Under the pieces are notes generated by a model. That model saw only the letters and a program-made list of their open reading frames with translations. It had not been told where the DNA came from and made no database searches. A stretch of DNA of 64,000 nt from Terrilactibacillus laevilacticus (GTDB lineage: Bacteria; Bacillota; Bacilli; Bacillales; Sporolactobacillaceae): the NCBI RefSeq assembly GCF_006517395.1, contig NZ_VDCY01000001.1, positions 124,001 to 188,000 on the forward strand, in the 5' to 3' direction. How positions within the stretch are numbered: position 1 is the stretch's first letter; every line of letters begins with the position of its first letter. This document shows positions 54,376-63,028 of the stretch, piece by piece. A program made the position numbers and the translations under genes.

Positions 54376-55260
54376 TTGAATAAAAAAGATCCCATGATAG
54401 TAGAAAAAGATACTCAAGCTCCTGAAGCAGGTTATCGAGAGCCTGATATTCAGAGTGATATGAATCCCCAGCCAGAAGCCGTTAAACCAAATTATAAAGC
54501 AAGTGGAAAGTTGCACGGAAAGGTTGCTCTTATCACCGGAGGAGACAGCGGCATAGGGCAAGCTATTGCAGTATTATACGCCAAAGAAGGGGCAAGATTG
54601 GCGGTTGTTTATCTCGAAGCAGACACCGATGCAGAAGAGACAAAGCAAATGGTTGAAAAAGAAGGTTCTGAGTGTTTATTGATTAAGGGAGATGTAGGAA
54701 ATCCAACATTTGCAACGCAAGCCGTTGAGCAAACCGTTACTAAATACGGTCAACTTGATATTCTTGTTAATAATGCAGCAGAACAACATTATTGTGAAAA
54801 ATTAGAAGATATAACAAATGAACAATTTGAAAGAACGTTTGCGACAAATATATTTGGTACTTTTTATTTTTCTAGAGAAGCCATCAAACATTTTAAAAAA
54901 GGATCAACAATCATCAACACAACTTCAATAACGGCTTATAAAGGGAATCCAGAGTTGATGGATTACTCAGCAACAAAAGGAGCTATTCTTGCTTTTACAC
55001 GTTCACTATCCCAAAATAAAGACGTTCTTAGTAAACAGATCAGGGTTAATGCCGTTGCTCCTGGTCCGATCTGGACACCTCTCATTCCTTCTTCTATGCC
55101 TAAAAGTAAAGTAAAAACTTTTGGATTAAAAACCCCAATGAAAAGGCCAGGACAACCGAGTGAAGTAGCACCAGCTTACGTATATTTAGCTTCTGACGAT
55201 GCTTCCTATATGTCAGGACAAACTATTCATATTAATGGGGCAACTATTGTAAATGGATAA
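54376..55260 (+). CDS. Short-chain dehydrogenase/reductase (general stress SDR type)
   Basis: 294 aa. A 45-residue N-terminal extension (MIVEKDTQAPEAGYREPDIQSDMNPQPEA) is followed by an SDR core: GGDSGIGQAIA (NAD(P) binding), NNAAEQ, catalytic Ser..Tyr..Lys with YSATKGA. It resembles Bacillus YhdF/YhxC-type stress dehydrogenases. The start is TTG at 54376 behind AAAGGAG (11 bases). Substrate unknown. Confidence 0.88.
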   Translation: MNKKDPMIVEKDTQAPEAGYREPDIQSDMNPQPEAVKPNYKASGKLHGKVALITGGDSGIGQAIAVLYAKEGARLAVVYLEADTDAEETKQMVEKEGSECLLIKGDVGNPTFATQAVEQTVTKYGQLDILVNNAAEQHYCEKLEDITNEQFERTFATNIFGTFYFSREAIKHFKKGSTIINTTSITAYKGNPELMDYSATKGAILAFTRSLSQNKDVLSKQIRVNAVAPGPIWTPLIPSSMPKSKVKTFGLKTPMKRPGQPSEVAPAYVYLASDDASYMSGQTIHINGATIVNG

Positions 55261-55270
55261 TATATTATAA

Positions 55271-55525
55271 GGGGTTGTTCAAAAAGTCACCAAATGATAG
55301 TGCGAATCTCGGCGCCCGCTTGTTTTTCCGGTCCTCATGTAGTAAAAACAAAAGGATCGCTGGCTAAAAACGTTCACGTCCTGTGGCTGGCGCCTGAAGC
55401 TACCACAACGCGAGGAATGCCGGTCTTAAGGAACAGCGCGCGCCGCTCTTAGCCTCCGACGCTTGCAGGATACTCGCTTGCTTAGTCAGTAACCCTTTTC
55501 ATTTGTCGCCTTTTTGAACACGCAC
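55271..55525 (-). mobile_element. MITE-like element, long variant, copy F
   Basis: 255 bp, with both ends intact: GGGGTTGTTCAAAAAG and (complement) GTGCGTGTTCAAAAAGG. Flanked by TATAA at 55266-55270 and 55526-55530. Shares the long-variant middle with copy D. It sits 10 bases after the SDR stop codon. Confidence 0.9.
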
Positions 55526-55615
55526 TATAAGGTAAGTGCTGAATAAATATTCTTTCAGTTTTCTTACCTTTTTATTTTCAGGTTACCTCACATAAAAAAA
55601 TTTCGATCAAATATA

Positions 55616-55644
55616 TTGCATCGTTTTAATTTAGGTGATAAAAT
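55616..55644 (+). promoter_or_regulatory. Promoter of the efflux operon
   Basis: TTGCAT, 17-base spacer, TAAAAT. Transcription would start near 55651, directly before the palindrome at 55656. Confidence 0.55.
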
Positions 55645-55655
55645 CTTAAACGTTG

Positions 55656-55682
55656 CAATTACTTAATAAGGTTAAGTAATTG
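55656..55682. promoter_or_regulatory. 27-bp perfect palindrome, candidate MarR operator
   Basis: Arms CAATTACTTAA and TTAAGTAATTG (11 bp each, no mismatch) around TAAGG. The size and A/T pattern fit MarR-family sites. Position just after the expected transcription start fits repression. The operon ends with a MarR gene. Confidence 0.7.
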
Positions 55683-55700
55683 ACTTCATACTACTAAAAC

Positions 55701-55810
55701 GGAGGTCAAAATAAATGGTTTAATGAATAAATTGACCTTATTTTTGTTCGTTAAACGGAGATTTAGCCATAGTTATAGCGATTAATTAATGTTGTTAACT
55801 ATTAATAATC
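55701..55810 (+). promoter_or_regulatory. Structured leader with tiny coupled reading frames
   Basis: GGAGG (55701-55705) precedes ATG-GTT-TAA (55715-55723) by 9 bases. The TAATG overlap opens a second frame of 20 codons (55723-55785; MNKLTLFLFVKRRFSHSYSD). An AGGTCAA / TTGACCT stem (55703-55738) covers both starts and is followed by TATTTTTG, so it can be a weak terminator. A second stem GATTAATTAAT / ATTAATAATC (55780-55810) follows. This could be an attenuator sensing ribosome stalling. Confidence 0.4.
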
Positions 55811-55868
55811 TTAACTAATCGGCTATCTATTTAAAATTTTTATAGGTTTTAAGGAGGATAAAGGAATT

Positions 55869-56525
55869 ATGGGTAATTTTGCTCGATTATTAGTCATTAA
55901 TATTATTGTTGTTATTATTCTTGTCGGTGGAGGTGCAACAGCTTTTTATTTTTATAATGAATCAACAAATTACGTTAAAACAGATAACGCATCTATCGGT
56001 GGTCAATCCATTTCAATTGCGGCACCAGCAAGTGGTAAATTGAATACATGGAATGCGAAAACAGGAGATACGTATTCAAGTGATGAAACATTAGGTAACA
56101 TAGCTAGTCAAGGTGTAGATGGTAAACCAGTGACAACTTCAGTAAAAATGCCACATAGTGCAACAGTAGTTCAAAACACAGGAGTAAAAAATACGTTCGT
56201 GGCCGCGGGTACACAACTTGCTGTTGCTTATGATCTAGATGCTTTATATGTAACGGCTAATGTTGATGAGACAGATATTGATGATATTAAAACCGGTCAA
56301 AAAGTTGATATCTATGTTGACGCCTATCCTAACACGACGTTTACAGGAAGAATTAATCAAATTGGTTCAACAACGTCAAGCACTTTTTCTCTCTTACCAA
56401 GTACTAACACCAATAGTAATTATACTAAAGTGACTCAAGTTATCCCTGTTAAAGTATCCATTGACAACTATAAAGGTGTAAAACTCATGCCAGGTATGAA
56501 TGTCACAGTTAGAATTCATATTTAA
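55869..56525 (+). CDS. HlyD/EmrA-type efflux adaptor
   Basis: 218 aa. One N-terminal membrane helix (residues 7-29), then a lipoyl/barrel-type adaptor with SIAAPASGKLNTWNAKTGDTYSSDETLGNI and ATVVQNTGVKNTFVAAGTQLAVAYDLDALYVTANVDETDIDDIKTGQKVDIYVDAYP. It lacks the long coiled coil of Gram-negative EmrA, as expected without an outer membrane. Ribosome binding site AAGGAGG. Operon with the MFS pump downstream (23-base gap). Confidence 0.9.
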   Translation: MGNFARLLVINIIVVIILVGGGATAFYFYNESTNYVKTDNASIGGQSISIAAPASGKLNTWNAKTGDTYSSDETLGNIASQGVDGKPVTTSVKMPHSATVVQNTGVKNTFVAAGTQLAVAYDLDALYVTANVDETDIDDIKTGQKVDIYVDAYPNTTFTGRINQIGSTTSSTFSLLPSTNTNSNYTKVTQVIPVKVSIDNYKGVKLMPGMNVTVRIHI

Positions 56526-56548
56526 TTTTAAAGGAAAGGAGTGATATT

Positions 56549-58435
56549 ATGACACCGTTCCTTTTAGGATATATTGTCTTTGCTATCGTTGTTCTTGTAT
56601 TATTCAACCTTGTGCTAAGACGTCGTCGCTTAAAGAAACTTCAGACTCCTAAAGATATACATGTGCCATCAAAAGCCGTAAATACAATAGATGAAAGACA
56701 ATTGATTCATGAAGAGAAAGTAGAGACTAACATCGAAGAGTTTGTTACGAATGGACAACCTGAAGAAATAGAGACAGTTAGAGAAGAACTTCATACTGTA
56801 AAAAAAGTTTCAAATGAGAAACAAAAATTATCGCGAAAAAATAAAAATCAGCATGAAGATCATCATTCCACTGATATTAAACCGCTTCCGATCATTATAG
56901 TACTCATTATGGGAGCGTTTGTAGCCATTCTGAACCAAACCTTAATGAACGTCGCTTTGCCGCGGATTATGACTGATTTAAATATCACAACGAATACCGC
57001 CCAGTGGCTTACAACGGGTTACATGCTCGTAAATGGTGTGTTAATACCTATTACGGCCTATTTAATGGAAACCTTCACAACTAGAAAATTATTTATCTCT
57101 GCAATTGGGCTGTTTGCCTTGGGTACGTTGATTTGTGGACTTTCGCCGACTTTTTCAATTCTAATGGTGGGTCGAGTCGTGCAAGCAGCAGGTGCAGGCA
57201 TTATTATGCCATTAATGACCAATGTCTTCTTAACCATATTCCCACCTGAAAAACGAGGGGCGGCAATGGGGTTAATGGGTGTTGCCATGATATTTGCTCC
57301 TGCAATTGGACCAACACTTTCTGGTTATTTAGTGGAACATTATACGTGGCGTATCTTGTTCTGGGTTATCTTCCCATTCACGGTTATCGACATTATTTTC
57401 GCATTGATATTTCTTAAAAATGTGGGTAAACGTGCCTTTCCAAAACTTGATTTGTTGGGTGCGATATTGTCGACGATCGGTTTTGGTGGAATCCTATATG
57501 CCTGTAGTGAAGCGGGAAATAAGGGATGGACAAATCCTGTTATTGTATCTTGGTTAGTTATTGGAATTGCAGCGCTTGCGATTTTTGTATGGCGTCAGTT
57601 AGTCGTCGATTCACCTTTACTAGAATTACGAGTTTTTGAACATAAAATCTTTACAATTACAACGATTGTTAATATTGTCCTAACCATGGCCATGTTTGCA
57701 GGAATGGTTATAACTCCAGTATATCTACAAAACATTCGTGGATTTACCCCGTTGCAATCAGGTTTATTACTATTACCAGGGGCCATTCTTATGGGGATTA
57801 TGTCTCCAATAACGGGGATCTTATTTGATAAAATAGGAGCAAGACCACTCGCCATTGTTGGATTAATTATTACGGCAGTTACAACATGGGATTTTGGGCA
57901 TTTGACAGATAGCACGCTTTATAGTTCAATTATGTTGTTATACTCTGCACGGATGTTTGGTATGTCTCTTTTGATGATGCCAATTATGACAGAAGGGCTA
58001 AATAACTTACCTCGAAGATTGAATAGTCATGGAACGGCTATGACCAACACGATGCGTCAAGTAGCTGGTTCTTTAGGGACTGCTTTTCTTGTTACAGTGA
58101 TGTCTAATCGAACGACCTATCATCAAGGTCAATTTGCGAATGCCATAACAACGAGTAATCCAAATTTGACACATGATATCGCATCTGTTAGCCAAGGTTT
58201 TGCTGTTAGTCATCATTTACCTCTAGGTCTAGGAAATAGTGTTGTGGTTCAATCGCTAATTGGTAAGGTATCTATGGAAGCTGCTATTCAAGGTGTAAAC
58301 GATGCATTTATCGTTGCGACGATCCTTTCAGTTATCGCTTTATTCTTATCATTCTTTATTCAACGATCTACGCCAGCTAAGAAAAAAAGAAAAACAAAGA
58401 AAGAAAAAAGGGTTAGTGAAGCAGTAACCGAATAA
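56549..58435 (+). CDS. DHA2-family MFS drug efflux pump with extra N-terminal domain
   Basis: 628 aa. Residues about 115-605 are a 14-helix DHA2 (EmrB/QacA) transporter, starting IIIVLIMGAFVAILNQTLMNVALPRIM with motif C-like GPTLSGYLVE. Unusually, an extra N-terminal helix (residues 3-22) plus a charged, possibly coiled-coil linker of about 90 residues (ERQLIHEEKVETNIEEFV...) precedes it. The C-terminal tail is Lys-rich. AAAGGAGTG is 6-8 bases before the ATG. Probably exports drugs or lipophilic compounds. Confidence 0.9.
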   Translation: MTPFLLGYIVFAIVVLVLFNLVLRRRRLKKLQTPKDIHVPSKAVNTIDERQLIHEEKVETNIEEFVTNGQPEEIETVREELHTVKKVSNEKQKLSRKNKNQHEDHHSTDIKPLPIIIVLIMGAFVAILNQTLMNVALPRIMTDLNITTNTAQWLTTGYMLVNGVLIPITAYLMETFTTRKLFISAIGLFALGTLICGLSPTFSILMVGRVVQAAGAGIIMPLMTNVFLTIFPPEKRGAAMGLMGVAMIFAPAIGPTLSGYLVEHYTWRILFWVIFPFTVIDIIFALIFLKNVGKRAFPKLDLLGAILSTIGFGGILYACSEAGNKGWTNPVIVSWLVIGIAALAIFVWRQLVVDSPLLELRVFEHKIFTITTIVNIVLTMAMFAGMVITPVYLQNIRGFTPLQSGLLLLPGAILMGIMSPITGILFDKIGARPLAIVGLIITAVTTWDFGHLTDSTLYSSIMLLYSARMFGMSLLMMPIMTEGLNNLPRRLNSHGTAMTNTMRQVAGSLGTAFLVTVMSNRTTYHQGQFANAITTSNPNLTHDIASVSQGFAVSHHLPLGLGNSVVVQSLIGKVSMEAAIQGVNDAFIVATILSVIALFLSFFIQRSTPAKKKRKTKKEKRVSEAVTE

Positions 58436-58448
58436 CAACTTAGAAAAC

Positions 58449-58485
58449 AAAGAGAGAAGGTAACAAGCTTCTCTCTTTACTTTTT
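58449..58485 (+). terminator. Terminator between the pump and marR
   Basis: AAAGAGAGAAG / CTTCTCTCTTT 11-bp stem, then ACTTTTT. Read-through would be needed to express marR from the same promoter. Confidence 0.8.
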
Positions 58486-58526
58486 AATCGCGTTTGAAAT
58501 GGCAAAAAAGTAGGGGTAGGAAATGT

Positions 58527-58952
58527 ATGGATAGACGACAAAAATTAATTAGAGATTTGGAATTAAATATTTCCATAATTATTCGTCGATTTAAGAAGGA
58601 AATGTCGGATTTATTTGGCAGTGACATTACAAATCATGAATTTCTGTTTTTACATGCTCTCTCAAAACATCAGCCTCAAATGATTTCAGCTTTGGCAAAA
58701 GAATTGAATGTTGCAACAAGTTTTGTGACCGTAGTAACGGATAAACTGATTCATAAAGGCTATATTAACAGAGAAAGATCTGAGAAAGATCGACGGATTG
58801 TAGAGTTAACGTTAACCAAAGAAGGCAATACGTTATGTAAACAAATGGAGAAAATAAAAAATGAGTTTATGTTAAAAAACTTTGAAGAATTTACAATCGA
58901 AGAACTCGAAATACTCCTTTTATTGATATCAAAGTGGCGTGGAGAAGACTAA
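58527..58952 (+). CDS. MarR-family regulator
   Basis: 141 aa. Winged helix with ISALAKELNVATSFVTVVTDKLIHKGYINRERSEKDRRIVELTLTKEG (the DRR wing is diagnostic). GGGGTAGGA lies upstream of the ATG at 58527; the longer frame from 58494 is not used. Likely represses the efflux genes via the palindrome at 55656; inference. Confidence 0.88.
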   Translation: MDRRQKLIRDLELNISIIIRRFKKEMSDLFGSDITNHEFLFLHALSKHQPQMISALAKELNVATSFVTVVTDKLIHKGYINRERSEKDRRIVELTLTKEGNTLCKQMEKIKNEFMLKNFEEFTIEELEILLLLISKWRGED

Positions 58953-58994
58953 ATACTTGGATTGTAAAAGAAAAATTGAATACCCATCGAAATG

Positions 58995-59021
58995 ACCTCA
59001 TCTATACAGGATGAGGTTTTT
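58995..59021 (+). terminator. Terminator after marR
   Basis: ACCTCATC / GATGAGGT stem, loop TATACAG, then TTTTAA. Confidence 0.8.
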
Positions 59022-59296
59022 AAATACTTGTAGATACGTAAAAAAGTCATCTGACTTACGTGATTTTGAAAAACAAAAGTACTAGAGGCGTGAGATGTGT
59101 GTTTTCATTTTTGTCGACGTAATAAAGGCCTTCAATGACTTATATTTATGATGAATACAGGGGAAAATGAATAGACACAGGGATGTAAAGGTCATCCCTG
59201 TAGAATAAAAACTTGTCTTTAGTAGGAGAGGTTCTTATAACCCTCACATGTTAAATTGTAGGATACAAGTTAAACCGTTCAAAGGATGGAGACTTT
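59022..59296. other. Region before the teichoic acid polymerase gene
   Basis: No gene. Two small hairpins: ACGTAA..AAGTCA TC TGACTT..ACGT (59036-59061) and CAGGGATG / CATCCCTG (59178-59200, no T run). No promoter boxes are clear enough to name. Confidence 0.4.
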
Positions 59297-62200
59297 ATGC
59301 GTAAAATCGATGTTACATCAATTCAAATGAATGAGGAAAAGATCATCATAACTGTTGAAAATATGGAAAAACAAAAACTATCAAGTGTAAAATTTGGTTT
59401 TCACCAAAACAATAAATTTCTGTACGAATGTGATGTTCCTTTTCGGGTTGAAGGACATACAATGATCTTTGAATTTGAACTTGTCTATTTGAATGATTTT
59501 TATCAAGGGTTGCCTTATGACATCAATGATTTTGGATGTTGTATTATTTTGAATGGCCGTATTTATGATTTAATGGTCTTTAGAAAAGATATCGTAAACC
59601 AAGTCAATTATATGAAGGAAGATTATACATACACATATATTCAATCAATGTATGTGTTTTATATTAAAGAAAACAGATTGACCTTAGTCGCAGGCGACCC
59701 ACTCGAAATAATTAAAACTTTGGGTAACCATATGACAAATAAAATTATTCCAAATCGTATTAGATTCAATCATGGACATATTATTTTTCAATTTAATCAG
59801 TTGTCTCTAGCAAAATATCAAGTTAATTTTAGACTTACTGATAAGAAAGAAGGTAATACACAGAGACTCGCTGCCGAAATTATGGATCAAAATGAAATAT
59901 CTTTGTCTATCGATCGTATTCGTTGGCGACAACATGCTGAGTATGACTTATACATTGAAATTTCATATGGCTTCTCATTAACTTCTTTGCACATTATTAG
60001 CCCGATGTTTTATGGGTTTACTCCAAATGGTCTAATAAAAACATCTAAAACCAATCTTGAAATGACCGAATATGTTCTACTACAACCTAAGAAATTTCAA
60101 CAGAGAGTAAGGAATCTAGGAGTAGATATAGAATATCTAACTATGAAAGAAGGAAAACTTCTTCTTCATTTACAGAAAAGGATCATAAGCGATGGTCTTA
60201 TTAGGTTATTTCTTATAAAAGGAGATAAACATCTTTTAATGCCTGATGATTGTTATGTAATTCAAAATAAGCAAATTCAACTAAATCTTAAAGAACTAGC
60301 GCTTTTTTTTAAGAATTATCATTGTGAAGACCAACGATGGAAATTATATATTAATTATAAAAAAGGCACGTCAAATAAATTTCGGCCAATCATCTTTTCA
60401 TTTATGATAGACACATTCAAATCCAATGAAAGTCATTCTATCTCAATAGAAAATTATACTTTTACTTGTAAAAAAGATCATGCCAATCATATTTATATTC
60501 TGTTAGAAGATCAAAAGAAGCGGAGAGATCAAGGAAATCATCTTTATAAGATTAAGTCACATTGCGTGATTAAAGATATTAATTATGATGAGACAACGCA
60601 GATGTTGTCTTTCACATTACCAAGAAAATACTTTGAAGTAAATACTCAATTAAAATTAAGAATTAAACAACGTCAATCAAATAAGCGTTTGACATATGAT
60701 TTTTACAAAGAACCATTCAGTCCTACATTAGACAAAATTGTGATTGATTTATCCTTATTTATTCAAGAAAAAGCCGTAGCTGCTTCAAAATGGGATCTAT
60801 ATCTTGAACGAATAAATAGCGATTTGAATATCATAGAGGTTAGTCGATTAGGTGCTTACGATCAGATTATAAAACCAAAGCACAAGAGATATTTTCCTCC
60901 TATTAAGACATCTACAAATTATGTTTTTGCACCGTATTTAACGATGAATAATGGTTTATCCTTTGTCATTAAAGAACCTCTTCATCTAAGTAATGAAAAG
61001 TTAAAAACAGAAATGAAAGTCAATCGATTTACCGTTCATAATGGCATTTTATATGGAAAAGTGACCGTTGATTTTCCAGAAGTTAATCAATTTGAACTTA
61101 AAGAGGTGCTGCTTACCCACCGAATGTTAGGAGATAGAAACCAAATTCTAATCCCTGCCCAACTGAAAAAAAAGAAAAAGAACTATGTGTTAACTTTTTC
61201 TATGGATCTAAAGGATCTAGAATTAGAAAAATATTATTGGGATATTTATTGCCTAGTAGTGATTGATGGAGATAAATATTATGTTAGGTTGAAAAACCCA
61301 TCTCGAAAGGTCACAAGAAAGCTAAATAGATCATCTCTCAAACGAGCTTATGTCTATCCGAGTAATTGCTTTGTTTATCCTTATGTTACTCAAATTAATA
61401 CCGTCGCATTGGTATTTAAAACAAAAGAGTTTTATGAAACGTCTCTGATGTTTTTTAAAGAGAATTTAGCTTATTATCTTTATATGTTGTTTAAGTGGTA
61501 CTTTGATAAAAAGGATGTTTGGCTCGCTTTTGAAAAATTCTCAGAAGGTGCACAAGATAATGGTTATTACTTTTTCCGTTATTGCTTTCAAAATAAAAGA
61601 CATAAACATTTTTACTACATTATAAAGAAAGATTCTCCTGATTATCCTAATTTAAAAGACATGAAGCAAAAAGTGATTCATTTCATGAGTTTTAAATATA
61701 TGATTTATCTTTATGCAGCTAAATTATTAATCTCATCGGAATCAAAAGGACATGTCTATGATATTCGAATTCAAAAAGGACGCTTAAAAAAAGCCATAAC
61801 GAATAAACGTCATGTTTTCTTGCAACATGGGGTCATTTCTCTTAAAAAAGTAGATAAAGTATTTAATAAAAAAGGAAATAACGCCTCGGATTTGTTTGTT
61901 GTTTCTTCAGACCTAGAAAAGGAAATTATCAAAGATCATTTCGGTTATGATGAGAATGAGATTATTGTGACGGGTTTGAGCCGGTGGGATGTTATGCAAG
62001 ACAAATCAAAAGATGAAAAAGCCATTCTGTTAATGCCAACGTGGCGTTCTTGGATGGATGACATGCCTGAAGATAAATTTATTGAAACAGACTATTATCA
62101 GCACTATGTCACGCTTCTAAATGGATCGAACTTAGAACAAATCTTAGAGAAATATCATTTGCATTTGAACTTTTATATCCACCCAAAGTTCAAATCTTAT

Positions 62201-62743
62201 CTTCATCAATTCACAACGAAAAGTCAAAGAATCAATATCATTCAATACGGTGAAGTAAAAGTAAATGAATTACTAATGAGATCAGCTTTACTAATCACGG
62301 ATTATTCCAGCGTGGCATGGGACATGTATTATCAAAAAAAACCCATTGTTTTTTTTCAATTTGACCTGAAAGACTATAATAAGTACCAAGGAAGTTACAT
62401 GGATATGGAAAAAGACCTGTTTGGAGATCGTGTCTTTAATACAAATGAGTTGGTCCATGTCATACAAGAATATGCTGAACGTCATTTCATTGAGAAGGAA
62501 CAATTCTCTCATCTTAGAGAAAAATACTTTAAGTATACTGATAAAAATAATGCAAAGCGAATATTTGAAAGTATCGTGGAACATCGAGAAAAAATGATTA
62601 AAAAGAACCATAAGAAATCGTTTCAATATCGAGTTCTTCATTCGGCAAAATTGAAGAAACTATGGAGATTGTCTCGTACCAATCCAGAGGTTATTCAAAT
62701 ATCCAATAAATTAAAGGAAAAATTGAAGAGAAATAGAGGGTAA
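59297..62743 (+). CDS. Large CDP-glycerol glycerophosphotransferase-family protein (TagF-like)
   Basis: 1148 aa, much longer than a standard TagF (about 700-750). The C-terminal 400 residues are the polymerase: FRYCFQNKRHKHFYYIIKKDSPDY, LQHGV (His844), LMPTWRSWMDDM, YIHPKF and LITDYSSVAWDMYY (Thr1001). The N-terminal about 700 residues are repeated beta-rich segments of 90-130 residues, probably carbohydrate or membrane-surface modules. It adds glycerol-phosphate units to wall teichoic acid on the cytoplasmic face. GGATGGAG precedes the ATG. Confidence 0.88.
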   Translation: MRKIDVTSIQMNEEKIIITVENMEKQKLSSVKFGFHQNNKFLYECDVPFRVEGHTMIFEFELVYLNDFYQGLPYDINDFGCCIILNGRIYDLMVFRKDIVNQVNYMKEDYTYTYIQSMYVFYIKENRLTLVAGDPLEIIKTLGNHMTNKIIPNRIRFNHGHIIFQFNQLSLAKYQVNFRLTDKKEGNTQRLAAEIMDQNEISLSIDRIRWRQHAEYDLYIEISYGFSLTSLHIISPMFYGFTPNGLIKTSKTNLEMTEYVLLQPKKFQQRVRNLGVDIEYLTMKEGKLLLHLQKRIISDGLIRLFLIKGDKHLLMPDDCYVIQNKQIQLNLKELALFFKNYHCEDQRWKLYINYKKGTSNKFRPIIFSFMIDTFKSNESHSISIENYTFTCKKDHANHIYILLEDQKKRRDQGNHLYKIKSHCVIKDINYDETTQMLSFTLPRKYFEVNTQLKLRIKQRQSNKRLTYDFYKEPFSPTLDKIVIDLSLFIQEKAVAASKWDLYLERINSDLNIIEVSRLGAYDQIIKPKHKRYFPPIKTSTNYVFAPYLTMNNGLSFVIKEPLHLSNEKLKTEMKVNRFTVHNGILYGKVTVDFPEVNQFELKEVLLTHRMLGDRNQILIPAQLKKKKKNYVLTFSMDLKDLELEKYYWDIYCLVVIDGDKYYVRLKNPSRKVTRKLNRSSLKRAYVYPSNCFVYPYVTQINTVALVFKTKEFYETSLMFFKENLAYYLYMLFKWYFDKKDVWLAFEKFSEGAQDNGYYFFRYCFQNKRHKHFYYIIKKDSPDYPNLKDMKQKVIHFMSFKYMIYLYAAKLLISSESKGHVYDIRIQKGRLKKAITNKRHVFLQHGVISLKKVDKVFNKKGNNASDLFVVSSDLEKEIIKDHFGYDENEIIVTGLSRWDVMQDKSKDEKAILLMPTWRSWMDDMPEDKFIETDYYQHYVTLLNGSNLEQILEKYHLHLNFYIHPKFKSYLHQFTTKSQRINIIQYGEVKVNELLMRSALLITDYSSVAWDMYYQKKPIVFFQFDLKDYNKYQGSYMDMEKDLFGDRVFNTNELVHVIQEYAERHFIEKEQFSHLREKYFKYTDKNNAKRIFESIVEHREKMIKKNHKKSFQYRVLHSAKLKKLWRLSRTNPEVIQISNKLKEKLKRNRG

Positions 62744-62751
62744 AATGTAAT

Positions 62752-62789
62752 AAGCCAAAGGGCACTTTCGTGCTGCTTTGGCTTTTTTT
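62752..62789 (+). terminator. Terminator after the TagF-like gene
   Basis: AAGCCAAAG..GCAC TTTC GTGC..CTTTGGCTT followed by TTTTT. Confidence 0.88.
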
Positions 62790-62929
62790 AGTTCTACAGC
62801 CACGTTTCTAAAACATAGAATTAATGCAGTACATGCTTTTCTGATTACATTTAGTCATAATTCAAGTTTTTTAATACTTTAGAAGAAAAATATTTATGTG
62901 TGCATATGAAAAAAGACCTATGTGCATTA

Positions 62930-62958
62930 TTAACATAAAATGAGATATATGATAGAAT
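62930..62958 (+). promoter_or_regulatory. Promoter of the edge TagB/TagF-like gene
   Basis: TTAACA, 17-base spacer, TAGAAT, about 70 bases before the ATG. Confidence 0.55.
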
Positions 62959-63028
62959 AAATTAGTCCATAATTTTCTTGTGAAATTATAATAAATCTTT
63001 ATCATTGAACTAAGGGATAGGTGAACGT

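Noticed and set aside
54244-54561. 105-codon minus-strand frame
   Set aside because: Mostly antisense to the SDR gene; only its last codons coincide with a repeat patch.
14135-55525. CRISPR interpretation of the repeated elements
   Set aside because: Copies are 150-275 bp, far apart, in both orientations and with target duplications; no repeat-spacer array and no cas genes.
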